Notes: generated from the letters alone by a model not told the origin. A stretch of DNA of 64,000 nucleotides from Mesorhizobium sp. L-8-3 (GCF_016756615.1 NZ_AP023262.1:2667501-2731500), one strand, 5' to 3'; shown: positions 11,345-20,259, counted from the first letter of the stretch. Numbers and translations are program-made.

Positions 11345-11514
11345 CTTCGCTCCTTTGAAGGAGCTGCGGGCCAGACATCCTTCTCCCTCAGTTAAGCCGA
11401 TTTTGTCTTGTTGACGCTGATGCGAGGCACAGTCGGCTAAAGTAAAGACTCAATTCTACATCTTATGATCTAGACATGCCGCGCAATGGCGAGCACTATG
11501 TCTGCAAGCTCAAC
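11345..11514. other. upstream region of the oxidase locus
   Basis: About 170 bases that are noticeably more AT-rich than the surroundings. No gene is visible. The promoter of the five-gene oxidase operon should lie here. Confidence 0.4.
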
Positions 11515-11529
11515 TTACATTCAATGTAA
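11515..11529. promoter_or_regulatory. perfect palindrome ahead of the multicopper oxidase gene
   Basis: 'ttacatt c aatgtaa' is a perfect 7-1-7 inverted repeat, directly before the ribosome-binding site (gggagag) of the gene at 11545. Its TACA...TGTA halves resemble operators of BlaI/MecI/CopY-type repressors, but the spacing differs from the known CopY box. Repressor binding here would block transcription or cover the leader; this is inference. Confidence 0.4.
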
Positions 11530-11544
11530 TTTTGGGAGAGCATC

Positions 11545-13644
11545 ATGTCGTGTGTCGTCACATTGGCAAATGCGCGATTTGTGTCGAGTGTTTTCGTCAG
11601 CAGTCTGGGGCTGATCTCGGCACTGCCCGCCGCGGCACAGATCGTAAATCCACCGGTGCTGCAGGACGAGCGTACCCCGATCGCCAAGCCCAATGTCATG
11701 GCGGTCCAGCCCGGCGCGGAGGCGCCCCGCGAGGGAGTGACGTTACCCGGCGACCGGCTGCTCGATCTCAAGATCGTCTATTCCGACAACCAGATCTACA
11801 ATCCCTCCACGGACGGGTACGACAAGGTTCGCCTGCGCAGCTATACGGGCAAGGGCGTCGACCCTGACGCTCCGTTCGTCTCGCCGACGATCGAAGCGGT
11901 GCCGGGCGACACCGTGCGCGTCACGCTGGACAATCAACTGCCGTCGGGGCCGCAGCCCGGCGATCCAGGCTGCACCGCGCCCGACACGAAACCCAACACA
12001 CCGCACTGCTTCAACGGGACCAACCTGCACACGCACGGGCTGTGGGTGAATCCGTCCGGCAATGGCGACAACGTGCTCCTTTCGATCAATCCGCAGACGC
12101 AGTTCACATACGAATACAACATCCCGTCCGATCATCCTGCCGGAACCTTCTGGTATCACACCCACCGCCACGGCTCGACGGCGCTGCAGGTATCGAGCGG
12201 GATGGCCGGCGCGCTGATCATCCGCGGCAGTCGCTTTCCCACCCCGACCGCGCATGGCGACATCGACACGCTGATCCCGACCTCCGCGGTGCCGGAACGC
12301 GTGCTGGTCATGCAGCAGATCCAATATGCCTGCCGCGCGCCGTCAACGGCCGCCGGGCAACTCGGACCGATCAAGCAGGACATCAACGGGCGTTACATCT
12401 GCGACCCGGGTGATGTCGGTGGGATCGAGGGCTACGACCAGTTCGGACCTGGCACCTGGCCGGCATCGGGCCGCTATACCTCGCTCAACGGCAAGGTCTT
12501 CAACCCCGACGATCCGCTGAAGGCGGTGCAAGGTCAGATCGAGCGCTGGAGAGTTATCCACGCGGGCGTGCGTGATACGGTGAGCCTGCAATTCGCCAAG
12601 GTGCAGGCGGGCAAGCTCGAACCCGGAACGAAGACGCTGCTCGACGCCAAGGCCAGCGCTGAATTCATCAGGGAGACGTGCAGCACTGAGACCGTACCCT
12701 ATATGCTGATCGCCGCCGACGGGCTGACGCTGGCGGCAGCGCAGGAGACAGCGCTCGCGACGTTCCAGCCGGGCTATCGTTTCGATGCGCTGGTCGTCTT
12801 CCCCGAAGCCGGCCGCTATTGCGTGATCGACGCCTCGGCACCCAGGTCAGGTGTGGTCAACGCGCTCGACGTAGGGCCGCAGTTGCTGGCAGTGGTCGAG
12901 GTCGCCGCGGGAACGCCGGTCGACGACGTGGCGTCCTATGTCAACGGCAAGCTGATCGAACTGGCCGAGGCCAACATGCCCGAGGATGTCAGGTCGACGG
13001 TGGTGGACGATCTCAAGGCGGGGACGAAATTCACCAGCTTTACGCCACACCCCGACATTTCCGATGGCGAAGTGGAAGGCAACGGCACGCAGGAGCTGAC
13101 CTTCTTCATCGACACGACGGGTCCGGACACCAAGTTCGAGGTCGGCAACACGCTCAGCACCGCCAACGTGAAGCCTTACGATCCCACCCGGCTCGACCGC
13201 GCGCTGCCGCTGGGCAAGGCGCAGGAATGGACGCTGCAGTCGCATTTCGTGAGCCATCCGTTCCATATCCATGTCAATCCGTTCCAGATCGTCTCGATAA
13301 CCGATCCCAACGGCAAGGATGTGAGCGCGGCGGGCGCGACGGACGACGCCGGCGGCGCGCCCTATGACCCGCAATATCCGGGGCTCAAGGGAGTCTGGAA
13401 GGACACGCTGTGGATCAAGAGCCTGATCCCGCAGTCCTTGCCCGCGGGTTTCTCGGGCGTCTATACGATCAAGCTTCGCACCCGCTACCAGCGATACATC
13501 GGCACGTTCGTGCTCCACTGCCACATCCTCGATCACGAGGATCAGGGCATGATGCAGAACGTCGCCGTGGTGCTGCCCGATCAGGTGGGCGATATCACCC
13601 AGAGCAACGTCATGACCATGGGTGGGCATAATGGCCACCAATGA
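11545..13644 (+). CDS. secreted multicopper oxidase (laccase-like)
   Basis: A 699-residue protein with a Sec signal peptide (cleavage near residue 31, '...PAAAQ'). All four copper-binding motifs of multicopper oxidases are present: H162-x-H164 ('LHTHGLW'), H205-x-H207 ('WYHTHRHG'), 'HPFHIHVNPF' and H658-C659-H660 with H664 and M669 ('HCHILDHEDQGMM'). It should therefore hold a type 1 copper and a trinuclear cluster and oxidise phenols, amines or metal ions with oxygen in the periplasm. It is longer than typical bacterial laccases (about 500 residues) because of an insertion between the second and third motifs. It is the first gene of the oxidase operon and overlaps the next gene by 14 bases. 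Confidence 0.93.
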   Translation: MSCVVTLANARFVSSVFVSSLGLISALPAAAQIVNPPVLQDERTPIAKPNVMAVQPGAEAPREGVTLPGDRLLDLKIVYSDNQIYNPSTDGYDKVRLRSYTGKGVDPDAPFVSPTIEAVPGDTVRVTLDNQLPSGPQPGDPGCTAPDTKPNTPHCFNGTNLHTHGLWVNPSGNGDNVLLSINPQTQFTYEYNIPSDHPAGTFWYHTHRHGSTALQVSSGMAGALIIRGSRFPTPTAHGDIDTLIPTSAVPERVLVMQQIQYACRAPSTAAGQLGPIKQDINGRYICDPGDVGGIEGYDQFGPGTWPASGRYTSLNGKVFNPDDPLKAVQGQIERWRVIHAGVRDTVSLQFAKVQAGKLEPGTKTLLDAKASAEFIRETCSTETVPYMLIAADGLTLAAAQETALATFQPGYRFDALVVFPEAGRYCVIDASAPRSGVVNALDVGPQLLAVVEVAAGTPVDDVASYVNGKLIELAEANMPEDVRSTVVDDLKAGTKFTSFTPHPDISDGEVEGNGTQELTFFIDTTGPDTKFEVGNTLSTANVKPYDPTRLDRALPLGKAQEWTLQSHFVSHPFHIHVNPFQIVSITDPNGKDVSAAGATDDAGGAPYDPQYPGLKGVWKDTLWIKSLIPQSLPAGFSGVYTIKLRTRYQRYIGTFVLHCHILDHEDQGMMQNVAVVLPDQVGDITQSNVMTMGGHNGHQ

Positions 13645-15613
13645 GATCATGGAGGCGTCTGTCGCGCCGTTCACCTGGAGCGACGTCGAGGCCATCCTGG
13701 CCGCGGCGGGCGGCACCGTTGGCCCCGGCAAGCTGGTCGGCCTGACGCTGCCGGAATTCCTCACGCTCCAGCTCTATGGAATGCCGTTGATCGCGCCGGC
13801 CTCGAGCTGCTGCGGCGCGAACGACGGGCGTGGCGCACGCTCCGCGCTGATCCGCGGGCTTCGCGGGCTGCCGCCGTTCGACGGCAGCCAGTTCCTGCGC
13901 CTGCCCTGGGGCGGCCGGCCGGTCGCCGATGCCGACATCGACCGGATCGAGGCGTGGATCGACGAGGGCTGCCCCGGCGCGCTGGTCGGATCGATCGAAC
14001 TTGCCGGCGAACTGAGCGTCGCGACCGAAGCGCGGGTCGAGGTGAAAGGTATTGCAGGCACCGTCTTCAATGCGGCGCCCGATCCGGCAGCGTGGCGCTA
14101 TGCCAAGGGCGAGTTGCGACAGCGGATGGACGTCGACGTGCTGGACGATGCGCAGAAGGAACGGCTGCGCTACGCGTTTCGCGAACTCTACAATCTCAAC
14201 AAATGGGTTGGCGACAAGCGCAGCTACAACAATCTCGCATTGATCCACCAGAATCATTGCCAGCATGGCTGGGAACGCTTCCTGCCGTGGCATCGCGTCT
14301 ACCTCTACGAATTCGAACAGGCGCTGCAGGACTTCTGCCCGGAGGTGACCATGCCGTGGTGGGATTTCCCCGCTCCGCGATACAGGCCGGACGATCCCGG
14401 CAACGGCGCCATCCTGCCCGATGCGTTCAAGGCGTTCCTGACCGAGTCTTCGGTCGGCTTCCTCCGCGACTACGGCTTCCCGGCGCAGGTGAGCACGCTG
14501 GTCGGCCAGCTCTGGGCCAATCCGACACAAGCCTATGACGCTGTCACGGGCGCGTGCGGCAAGGACTATGTGGAGGGAGAGAACCGCAAGCGGCTGATCG
14601 ATGCGTTGCTGGAAGCCAATTCGCTCTGGTATCCGCTGCGCTATTCCGGCCAGTTTGGCAGCGGTACGATCAACACCGTCATTCACTACCACTACCCGGC
14701 GCAGGAAGACATCGACGAGATTCTGGGCCTGCGCACTTTCCGCGATTTCGGCGGCGGCAGCCTCTATGTCGACAGCTTCGGCTTCCTCGACCAGAACCCG
14801 CACAATACGATGCATATCTGGACAGGCGGTATGAACCCGGCGTTCAAGGCCGAAGCTCCGGCCGACCGCAACACCGCGGTGCGCGTTGCCGGGCGCAAAT
14901 TCCACAAGCGCGACGATCTCTATTCCGAGCCTCAGTTCGGTGACATGTTCTCGAATCTGACCGCGTCCTACGACCCGATCTTCTGGCCGGTGCACGCCAA
15001 TATCGACCGGCTATGGTGGCGCTGGCAGCAGGAGCATCCCGACGGGCTCCCCGCCGATCTCGATTCCGCGCTGACGCCATGGAGCTACGCGGTGCGCGAT
15101 ACGCTCGACATGAACCGCTTCGGCTATGAATATGTCCGTGGCGGTTGCCTCATGCCCGTCGGGCTCGCCAATCCGGTTGGCCGCTTCGTCTCGGCGCCGA
15201 TCGCGGTACCCGACGCGCGTTTCCGCTCGGCCGAGGTGCGGCTGCACCGGGTGCCGCAGTTGCCGCGGTCATGCTTCATCCGGATCTTCCTGAACACGCC
15301 GGAGGCGGATGCGAGCACGCCGCTGACCGTCGAGGGCTATGCCGGCTACGCCGCCATATTCGGCCATGGCGAGTGCTATGGCGGTCCCGGGCATTGCGAC
15401 ATACCGCCGGCGGAGAGCCGCAAGTTCGACCTGCGCGAGCGCAGCATGAACACCCCGCGCAATCACCGCATCGACGTGACGCGCGCGGCGCGGCGGCTGA
15501 TCGCGGCGGGCGCGACCAGCCTCACGGTGAGCCTGGTCGTGATCGGAGCGTCCTACGAGGAAGACCGCGAACTGCTGCGGCTCGACGGGGTCTCCCTCAA
15601 CTTTCTCGATTGA
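13631..15613 (+). CDS. tyrosinase-domain protein with N-terminal extension
   Basis: A 660-residue protein. Residues 1-140 form an extra domain with Cys-Cys (60-61) and a 'D-x-D-I-D-R-I-E-A-W-I-D-E-G-C-P' helix that recalls regions found next to or within oxidase-associated proteins. Residues 190-470 are a tyrosinase central domain: CuA ligands fit H206, H212 and H221 ('NHCQHGWERFLPWHR'), CuB ligands H391, H395 ('NPHNTMH') and H455 ('DPIFWPVHANIDRLW'). Cys210 could form the Cys-His thioether seen in some tyrosinases. The C-terminal 190 residues look beta-rich. No signal peptide is seen. Likely a type 3 copper phenol or catechol oxidase, or a modification enzyme for its neighbours. The ATG at 13631 is preferred to a GTG three codons earlier. 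Confidence 0.9.
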   Translation: MATNEIMEASVAPFTWSDVEAILAAAGGTVGPGKLVGLTLPEFLTLQLYGMPLIAPASSCCGANDGRGARSALIRGLRGLPPFDGSQFLRLPWGGRPVADADIDRIEAWIDEGCPGALVGSIELAGELSVATEARVEVKGIAGTVFNAAPDPAAWRYAKGELRQRMDVDVLDDAQKERLRYAFRELYNLNKWVGDKRSYNNLALIHQNHCQHGWERFLPWHRVYLYEFEQALQDFCPEVTMPWWDFPAPRYRPDDPGNGAILPDAFKAFLTESSVGFLRDYGFPAQVSTLVGQLWANPTQAYDAVTGACGKDYVEGENRKRLIDALLEANSLWYPLRYSGQFGSGTINTVIHYHYPAQEDIDEILGLRTFRDFGGGSLYVDSFGFLDQNPHNTMHIWTGGMNPAFKAEAPADRNTAVRVAGRKFHKRDDLYSEPQFGDMFSNLTASYDPIFWPVHANIDRLWWRWQQEHPDGLPADLDSALTPWSYAVRDTLDMNRFGYEYVRGGCLMPVGLANPVGRFVSAPIAVPDARFRSAEVRLHRVPQLPRSCFIRIFLNTPEADASTPLTVEGYAGYAAIFGHGECYGGPGHCDIPPAESRKFDLRERSMNTPRNHRIDVTRAARRLIAAGATSLTVSLVVIGASYEEDRELLRLDGVSLNFLD

Positions 15614-15654
15614 GGCCAAGAGAGGCGACCGGCAAGGCAGAGGGGGAAATTCGC

Positions 15655-18306
15655 ATGGCCGAGCCATCCGTTTACCGCATCCACCCCGCAATCGGCATCG
15701 CCCGGCTGGGTGACAGCCCCGATGGCTTCTGCATCTCGCCGGAGCGACCGGCGCAGTTGCCCATCGAATGCGACGCCAATGGAAATGCCGCGAAGGACGA
15801 TGCGCCGGTCAAGCATTTCAAGGACGGGAAGGGCCGGATCAAGCGCCAGGCCGCGCGCTTCCAGATCTTCGTCTATGACGCCGACAACCCCGTGGGCCGC
15901 CCCCTGAAGATCGGAGACCAGATCGAGGGCGGCGGCAATCGCGGCAAGCTCGTCGACATTCAATGGCGCGCCCATCTCGCCAACAAGAAGGCGGCATGGT
16001 TCACTTTCGACGGGCTGCGCGGAGAGACCGGCTATCCCGACGGCACGCCGCTGCGCAACGCCTCCATCACCGATCCGATCGAGCGGCAAAAGCTGATCAT
16101 AGATGCCGGTCCGCAGGCCGTCGACTGCACTGCCCGGCGCAAGGCGAGCTTCGGGCGCGACACCAATCCGGCCTATGCCGTCAACTTTCCGCCGGCCGGG
16201 ATGTCACCCAGGGACATCGACACGCTGGGCGAGATGATGACGGACGACAGCGGACGGCTGCTCGTGCTCGGCGGGCACGGCAACAGCGGCTCGTTCCTTG
16301 CCGGCTTTGGCCATCCGCGTATCGAGACCTATGCCAACAGCGACGGCTGGTTCGACGACATCTCCGACGGGCCGGTGATGGCGCGGCTGGTGATGATGGA
16401 AGATCGCGTGCAGGCGCTGCGCTACATCGATGTCGAATATCCGGCCTGGGTGCTGGTCGGCTATCCGCGATACGCTCCCGAAGTGCTCGACATGATCACG
16501 CTCGAGGACGTGATCGAGGACATGTCGATCCGCGAATTCGCGTATCGCACCGACATGTACGGCACGGCCGGCAGTTTCGAGGCGCCGCCGCGGATCGACC
16601 CGACCGATACGCCTGCCCTGCTCCATTGGAAGGCGGGTCCGGTGGAGTGGAATGCGGCCTATCGCCCGTGGTTCTGGCGCGACATCTGGCCGATCCTGTT
16701 CCGCGCCGACGAGTTCTCCTATTTCGCCAACATCCTCCAGCTATCCAATTTTCCGCACAACCAGTCCAGCCGGGGCACGTTCGATCCTTATCGCCTGTGC
16801 ATACCGCCGCGGATCGCACCGCGTGCGCTGGCGCGGAAGGAAGGACGCGCGAAGGACGATCATGTGAGCGCACGGCTGCTCGAGGCCGCGGTCGAGCCGA
16901 GCCTGATGCTGATCGATGCGACGCGTGTCCCGGGTGCGGCCGACGCGGCGGTGGTCGGCGATACCGCCTCGGCGCTCAGAAACGCGGCCGCAGCATTTGC
17001 CGGTGCGGTCTGCCCGCCCGGCGACGACGAGGCGCCGCAGGCCTATGCCGCGCGGTGGCGCATGGTGTTCGGCGACAATGAAAACGCAGCCGATCCCGCT
17101 TATGCAGAGGCGCTCGCGGTATTCGACGCGGCGGTCGCCGACGTGATCGGGCGTATCGCCGCGGCCATGGAGCCACCAGCGAAGCAGGTGCTCGAGCTCG
17201 CGCGGCCCTCGTCGCGGCAGGAGCCGGGCGAACCCGACCGCACCCCCGATCCCGACGAGCCGATCGAGGTCGCCCTGCGCCGACTGGCGTTCGAATACCG
17301 CTCCGGCCTGCTGCTCGATCGCGCGCTCGCCGCGGCGGCCAAGGACGCGACGACCGATCCCGGCGGCTCCGCGCGGCGTTATCTGTTCGACCTCTTGCGC
17401 AAGCCGGGCGAAGAGAACCTGTTCCAGCTCGAGGCCAATCCGGCGACACGCACCTATCACCTGCCGCTGATGCCCTTGCTCGCGGGCGACAATCCGATCA
17501 CCAACAGGACGGTGAGCAAGTTCTTGCGGTTGACCGACACGCAGCTCTTCCTGCTTCGGCAATGGGCGACGGGCATGTTCATCGACGAGGTGGATGCCGG
17601 CTTCGCCCCTGCCATCGATCCGTGGCAGCCCTACAAGGACTGGAACGCGCCGGGCGGGCGCGGGCTCGACCGGGGCGTGCTGTCGAACGGCCTTGGCGGC
17701 GCCTTCTGCCCCGGCGGCGAAGTGACCTGGATCATCCGCAACCCGGCGATCTGGCGCGAACCCTACCGGATCAAGTCCGACCCCGACTGGTACAGCTTCG
17801 TGCTGACCGCGGCGCAGGAAAATGCCAATCGCTGGGGATCGGGCGTCAGCGAGGAAGACTATTCCGCCTATGCCTCCGAGCCTTTGTCGCAAGGCAGCAA
17901 CCTCGATGTCGGACTGCAGCCAGGCGACCTGACCAAGCTCTGCGGGCTGCCGTGGCAGGCGGATTTCAACGAATGCTCCACGCAGACGATCGACGTCACC
18001 TATGAGGAGTGGAACGTCCTTTATCCGGGGAGCGTCGGCAATACGCTGATGGAGCGCGAGCGGCGCGTCTGGGAGACGCTGTGGTGGCCCGCGCACCGGC
18101 CGATGCAGGTCTACTATCCCGTCGGCAACGACTTCCAGTTCCGCAACTGGGCGCGCGGGATTCCGCAGACGCTGGAGGGTGACCTGAAAATGGTGACCGA
18201 ATGGTCGAAGCTCGGCTTCGTGGTGCGCAATCCCAAGGGCGACCTCGATCAGCCCTCGCCGGGCATCAAATACATCTGCGTGGAAGATTCAGGGGAAGTG
18301 ACATGA
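15655..18306 (+). CDS. lodA: LodA/GoxA-family tryptophylquinone (CTQ) oxidase
   Basis: An 883-residue protein of the family that includes L-lysine 6-oxidase (LodA) and glycine oxidase (GoxA). The N terminus 'IHPAIGIARLGDS' and the C-terminal 'LPWQADFNEC' and 'TLWWPAHRP' (W810/W811) are family hallmarks; the Trp here is the expected quinone precursor. A Cys sits at 685 in 'GGAFCPGGEV', the region that supplies the cross-linking Cys in relatives. It is longer than LodA, with an Ala-rich insertion around residues 400-560. Expected reaction: oxidative deamination of an amino group with release of hydrogen peroxide. No signal peptide is seen, as in LodA, which is exported by an unusual route. A good ribosome-binding site (aggggg) precedes ATG 15655. 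Substrate unknown. Confidence 0.92.
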   Translation: MAEPSVYRIHPAIGIARLGDSPDGFCISPERPAQLPIECDANGNAAKDDAPVKHFKDGKGRIKRQAARFQIFVYDADNPVGRPLKIGDQIEGGGNRGKLVDIQWRAHLANKKAAWFTFDGLRGETGYPDGTPLRNASITDPIERQKLIIDAGPQAVDCTARRKASFGRDTNPAYAVNFPPAGMSPRDIDTLGEMMTDDSGRLLVLGGHGNSGSFLAGFGHPRIETYANSDGWFDDISDGPVMARLVMMEDRVQALRYIDVEYPAWVLVGYPRYAPEVLDMITLEDVIEDMSIREFAYRTDMYGTAGSFEAPPRIDPTDTPALLHWKAGPVEWNAAYRPWFWRDIWPILFRADEFSYFANILQLSNFPHNQSSRGTFDPYRLCIPPRIAPRALARKEGRAKDDHVSARLLEAAVEPSLMLIDATRVPGAADAAVVGDTASALRNAAAAFAGAVCPPGDDEAPQAYAARWRMVFGDNENAADPAYAEALAVFDAAVADVIGRIAAAMEPPAKQVLELARPSSRQEPGEPDRTPDPDEPIEVALRRLAFEYRSGLLLDRALAAAAKDATTDPGGSARRYLFDLLRKPGEENLFQLEANPATRTYHLPLMPLLAGDNPITNRTVSKFLRLTDTQLFLLRQWATGMFIDEVDAGFAPAIDPWQPYKDWNAPGGRGLDRGVLSNGLGGAFCPGGEVTWIIRNPAIWREPYRIKSDPDWYSFVLTAAQENANRWGSGVSEEDYSAYASEPLSQGSNLDVGLQPGDLTKLCGLPWQADFNECSTQTIDVTYEEWNVLYPGSVGNTLMERERRVWETLWWPAHRPMQVYYPVGNDFQFRNWARGIPQTLEGDLKMVTEWSKLGFVVRNPKGDLDQPSPGIKYICVEDSGEVT

Positions 18307-18719
18307 CGAACCCGTTTGCCGGCAACTGGGCCTATCGCAGCTTCCTCAACGACGCCGACCTGTCGAAGGCGGCCAATGACCTCTTGTTCGGCGCGGGCAC
18401 GCTGACGATAGCGGAGGAGTCCACGACGGAGCTGTCGGGAACGATCGGCGGGCCGGGCTGGTCGCTCGATCTGCGCGGGAGCTTCGGCTACGGCGCGCCG
18501 ATGCAGGTCCGCTTCCAGGGCAAGGGCGTGGTGGGTGGCGAGCAATGGATGTACGACTATATCGGCTGGCTCGTACCCGTATGGCCGAACAGCACCGACC
18601 AGCTCGAAGTGCCCGCGATCGTGGGATCGGTGATACGCACGATCCCGCATTCGGGCGCCGGCGGCGGCACGAATCCGGCGGGGGTGGTGGCGTCGTTCTA
18701 TGCGGCCCGGGCGGACTGA
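18303..18719 (+). CDS. small conserved-looking protein between lodA and lodB, unknown function
   Basis: A 138-residue protein I do not recognise. It overlaps the lodA stop (ATGA) and the lodB start (20 bases), so it is surely co-translated with both. It has no signal peptide or membrane segment and reads as alternating beta strands and turns, rich in Gly, Trp and Tyr (for example 'GNWAYRSFLN', 'WSLDLRGSFGYG', 'WMYDYIGW'), which would suit a small beta-barrel such as a lipocalin-like fold. Its position suggests a dedicated chaperone, substrate or third subunit of the quinoprotein. Function is inference from context only. Confidence 0.8.
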   Translation: MTNPFAGNWAYRSFLNDADLSKAANDLLFGAGTLTIAEESTTELSGTIGGPGWSLDLRGSFGYGAPMQVRFQGKGVVGGEQWMYDYIGWLVPVWPNSTDQLEVPAIVGSVIRTIPHSGAGGGTNPAGVVASFYAARAD

Positions 18720-19845
18720 TGTCGCTGTCGTCGGCGGCGGGCCGGCGGGGGCCGCCGCAGCGCTGGCGATGCGTCGCCACGCGCCGGCCCGGCGCGTGGT
18801 GCTGCTCGAGGCAGGATGCCACGACCGGGTGAAACCAGGTGAGATATTGCCGGCAGCCGCGCGCGGGCTGCTGCGCCAGATCGGGGTCCTGGAGCCGTTC
18901 CTGGCCGGAGATTTCGTCGAGTGCCGGGCGGTCGTTTCGGCATGGGCCGGCGATGCGCTCGAAGAGCGCAACAGTATTTTCCACGCCCAGGGCGCCGGGT
19001 GGCAACTCGACCGGGCACTGTTCGACCGCCTGCTGCTGGAGGCGGCCGCGACGGCAGGCGCCGAGGTGCGGCTGGGCAGCGCGGTGCATTCGGCGGCGCG
19101 TGAGGGCCAGGACTGGCAGCTCAAGCTGAGCGATGGGAATGTCGTGGCCGGTACCGTGATCTGGGCGACCGGGCGCAACTGGAAGCTTGCGCGACCGCTT
19201 GGCGCGAAGCTCTGTGTCCACGGTCAACTCGCGGCATATATCCGCTTCTTCGACCGCGCGCCCGGCGATTGCCGGCTGGTGATCGAGGCACGGCCCGAGG
19301 GTTGGTGGTACACCGCCGACCTGCCCAGGCAACGCCGGGTGGTGGCGTGTCTGAGCGATCCCGACCTGGGCGGCGAGCTGCGCAACCCGGCATCATGGTA
19401 CAGGGCGTTGGCGGCCACACGGCACATCGCACCGCTCTTGTCATCTTCCGCGCGAGAAATCGCTTCGCTGGCAAAATCGGCGGGAACTGCAGGGGTCGAT
19501 CCGGCCGCGGGCGAACGCTGGGTCGCTGCCGGGGACACCTTGTTCGCCGCCGATCCGCTGTCGTCGCGCGGCATCACGCATGCGTTGCGCTCGGGCATCC
19601 TCGCCGCCTATGCCGTGTCGGACATGCTCGACGGACAAGACGAGCTGGCACGCACACGCTATGCAATGTTCGCAGAGCAGGGTTTTGCCGGCTATGCACC
19701 CGCGCTCGCTGCACACTATGCCGCCGCCGCCCGGTGGGACACGGCTTTCTGGCGCCGCCGCCGGCGTCAGGCCGAAGAGGAGCGGAGACCGGTGACGTTT
19801 CCGGGATCATCACGCAGCGCGAAGGAGAGTTGGTTCGAGGCGTAG
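18700..19845 (+). CDS. lodB: LodB-type FAD-dependent flavoprotein
   Basis: A 381-residue flavoprotein of the tryptophan-halogenase-like/geranylgeranyl-reductase superfamily. The dinucleotide-binding motif 'VVGGGPAGAAAALAMR' is at residues 10-25 and the second FAD contact 'AAGDTLFAADPLSSRGI' lies near residue 275. LodB proteins are required to build the tryptophylquinone of LodA, probably by hydroxylating the precursor Trp, so this is the expected partner of the upstream oxidase. It ends the operon. There is no lysine of a halogenase active site that I can place, which agrees with a maturation role. Confidence 0.88.
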   Translation: MRPGRTDVAVVGGGPAGAAAALAMRRHAPARRVVLLEAGCHDRVKPGEILPAAARGLLRQIGVLEPFLAGDFVECRAVVSAWAGDALEERNSIFHAQGAGWQLDRALFDRLLLEAAATAGAEVRLGSAVHSAAREGQDWQLKLSDGNVVAGTVIWATGRNWKLARPLGAKLCVHGQLAAYIRFFDRAPGDCRLVIEARPEGWWYTADLPRQRRVVACLSDPDLGGELRNPASWYRALAATRHIAPLLSSSAREIASLAKSAGTAGVDPAAGERWVAAGDTLFAADPLSSRGITHALRSGILAAYAVSDMLDGQDELARTRYAMFAEQGFAGYAPALAAHYAAAARWDTAFWRRRRRQAEEERRPVTFPGSSRSAKESWFEA

Positions 19846-19897
19846 AGCGACGGTACCGGAAAAGGGTCAGAAACAAGACGGCCGACGTGGCACGCCT

Positions 19898-20002
19898 CGT
19901 CGCTTCGTCTGCTCGGACGATGCCCGCCACATCACCCGCACCGAGCTTCATATCGATGACGGCTACGGCCGCAATCTCGTGCGTTGCGACGGCCGGCCGT
20001 GA
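19898..20002 (+). pseudogene. C-terminal scrap of a short-chain dehydrogenase
   Basis: The frame reads 'FVCSDDARHITRTELHIDDGYG' in two pieces around the stop at 20000-20002. This closely follows the SDR C-terminal consensus (L-A-S-D-D-A-x-x-I-T-G-T-E-L-x-I-D-G-G-Y), with two consensus glycines replaced. No upstream Rossmann part exists; the sequence before it belongs to lodB. It lies in an otherwise empty 414-base gap (19846-20259) and is probably the debris of a rearrangement. Confidence 0.45.
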
Positions 20003-20259
20003 TGCCTGCGGGTGGCGAAACGGCAGCCACGACGGTCAAGATTTGTCTCCGACGGTAACAAACCCGCCCAAAAGGCCGGTTTTGGCCCCGAAAACGCCTG
20101 CTGCCGGAAAAAGCGCTGTTGCTGGCAAGCAAAATTTAACCATATTTGTCCATCCTTTCCGGGTCACTCGGTAAAGTTGGGGACAATCCAGAAGTCACGC
20201 CGCGCCGGCCTTTGGCCGACCGAAGACCTTTGCGGGGCTCGCTGGTTTGATAAGCGTGA

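Noticed and set aside
11400..11460. Second Irr box upstream of the multicopper oxidase gene
   Set aside because: 'ttctaca' near 11453 resembles one half site, but no matching second half is present at the right spacing.
15145..15654. N-terminal extension of LodA
   Set aside because: These 170 codons overlap the tyrosinase gene in another frame; LodA homology starts at 15655 after a ribosome-binding site.
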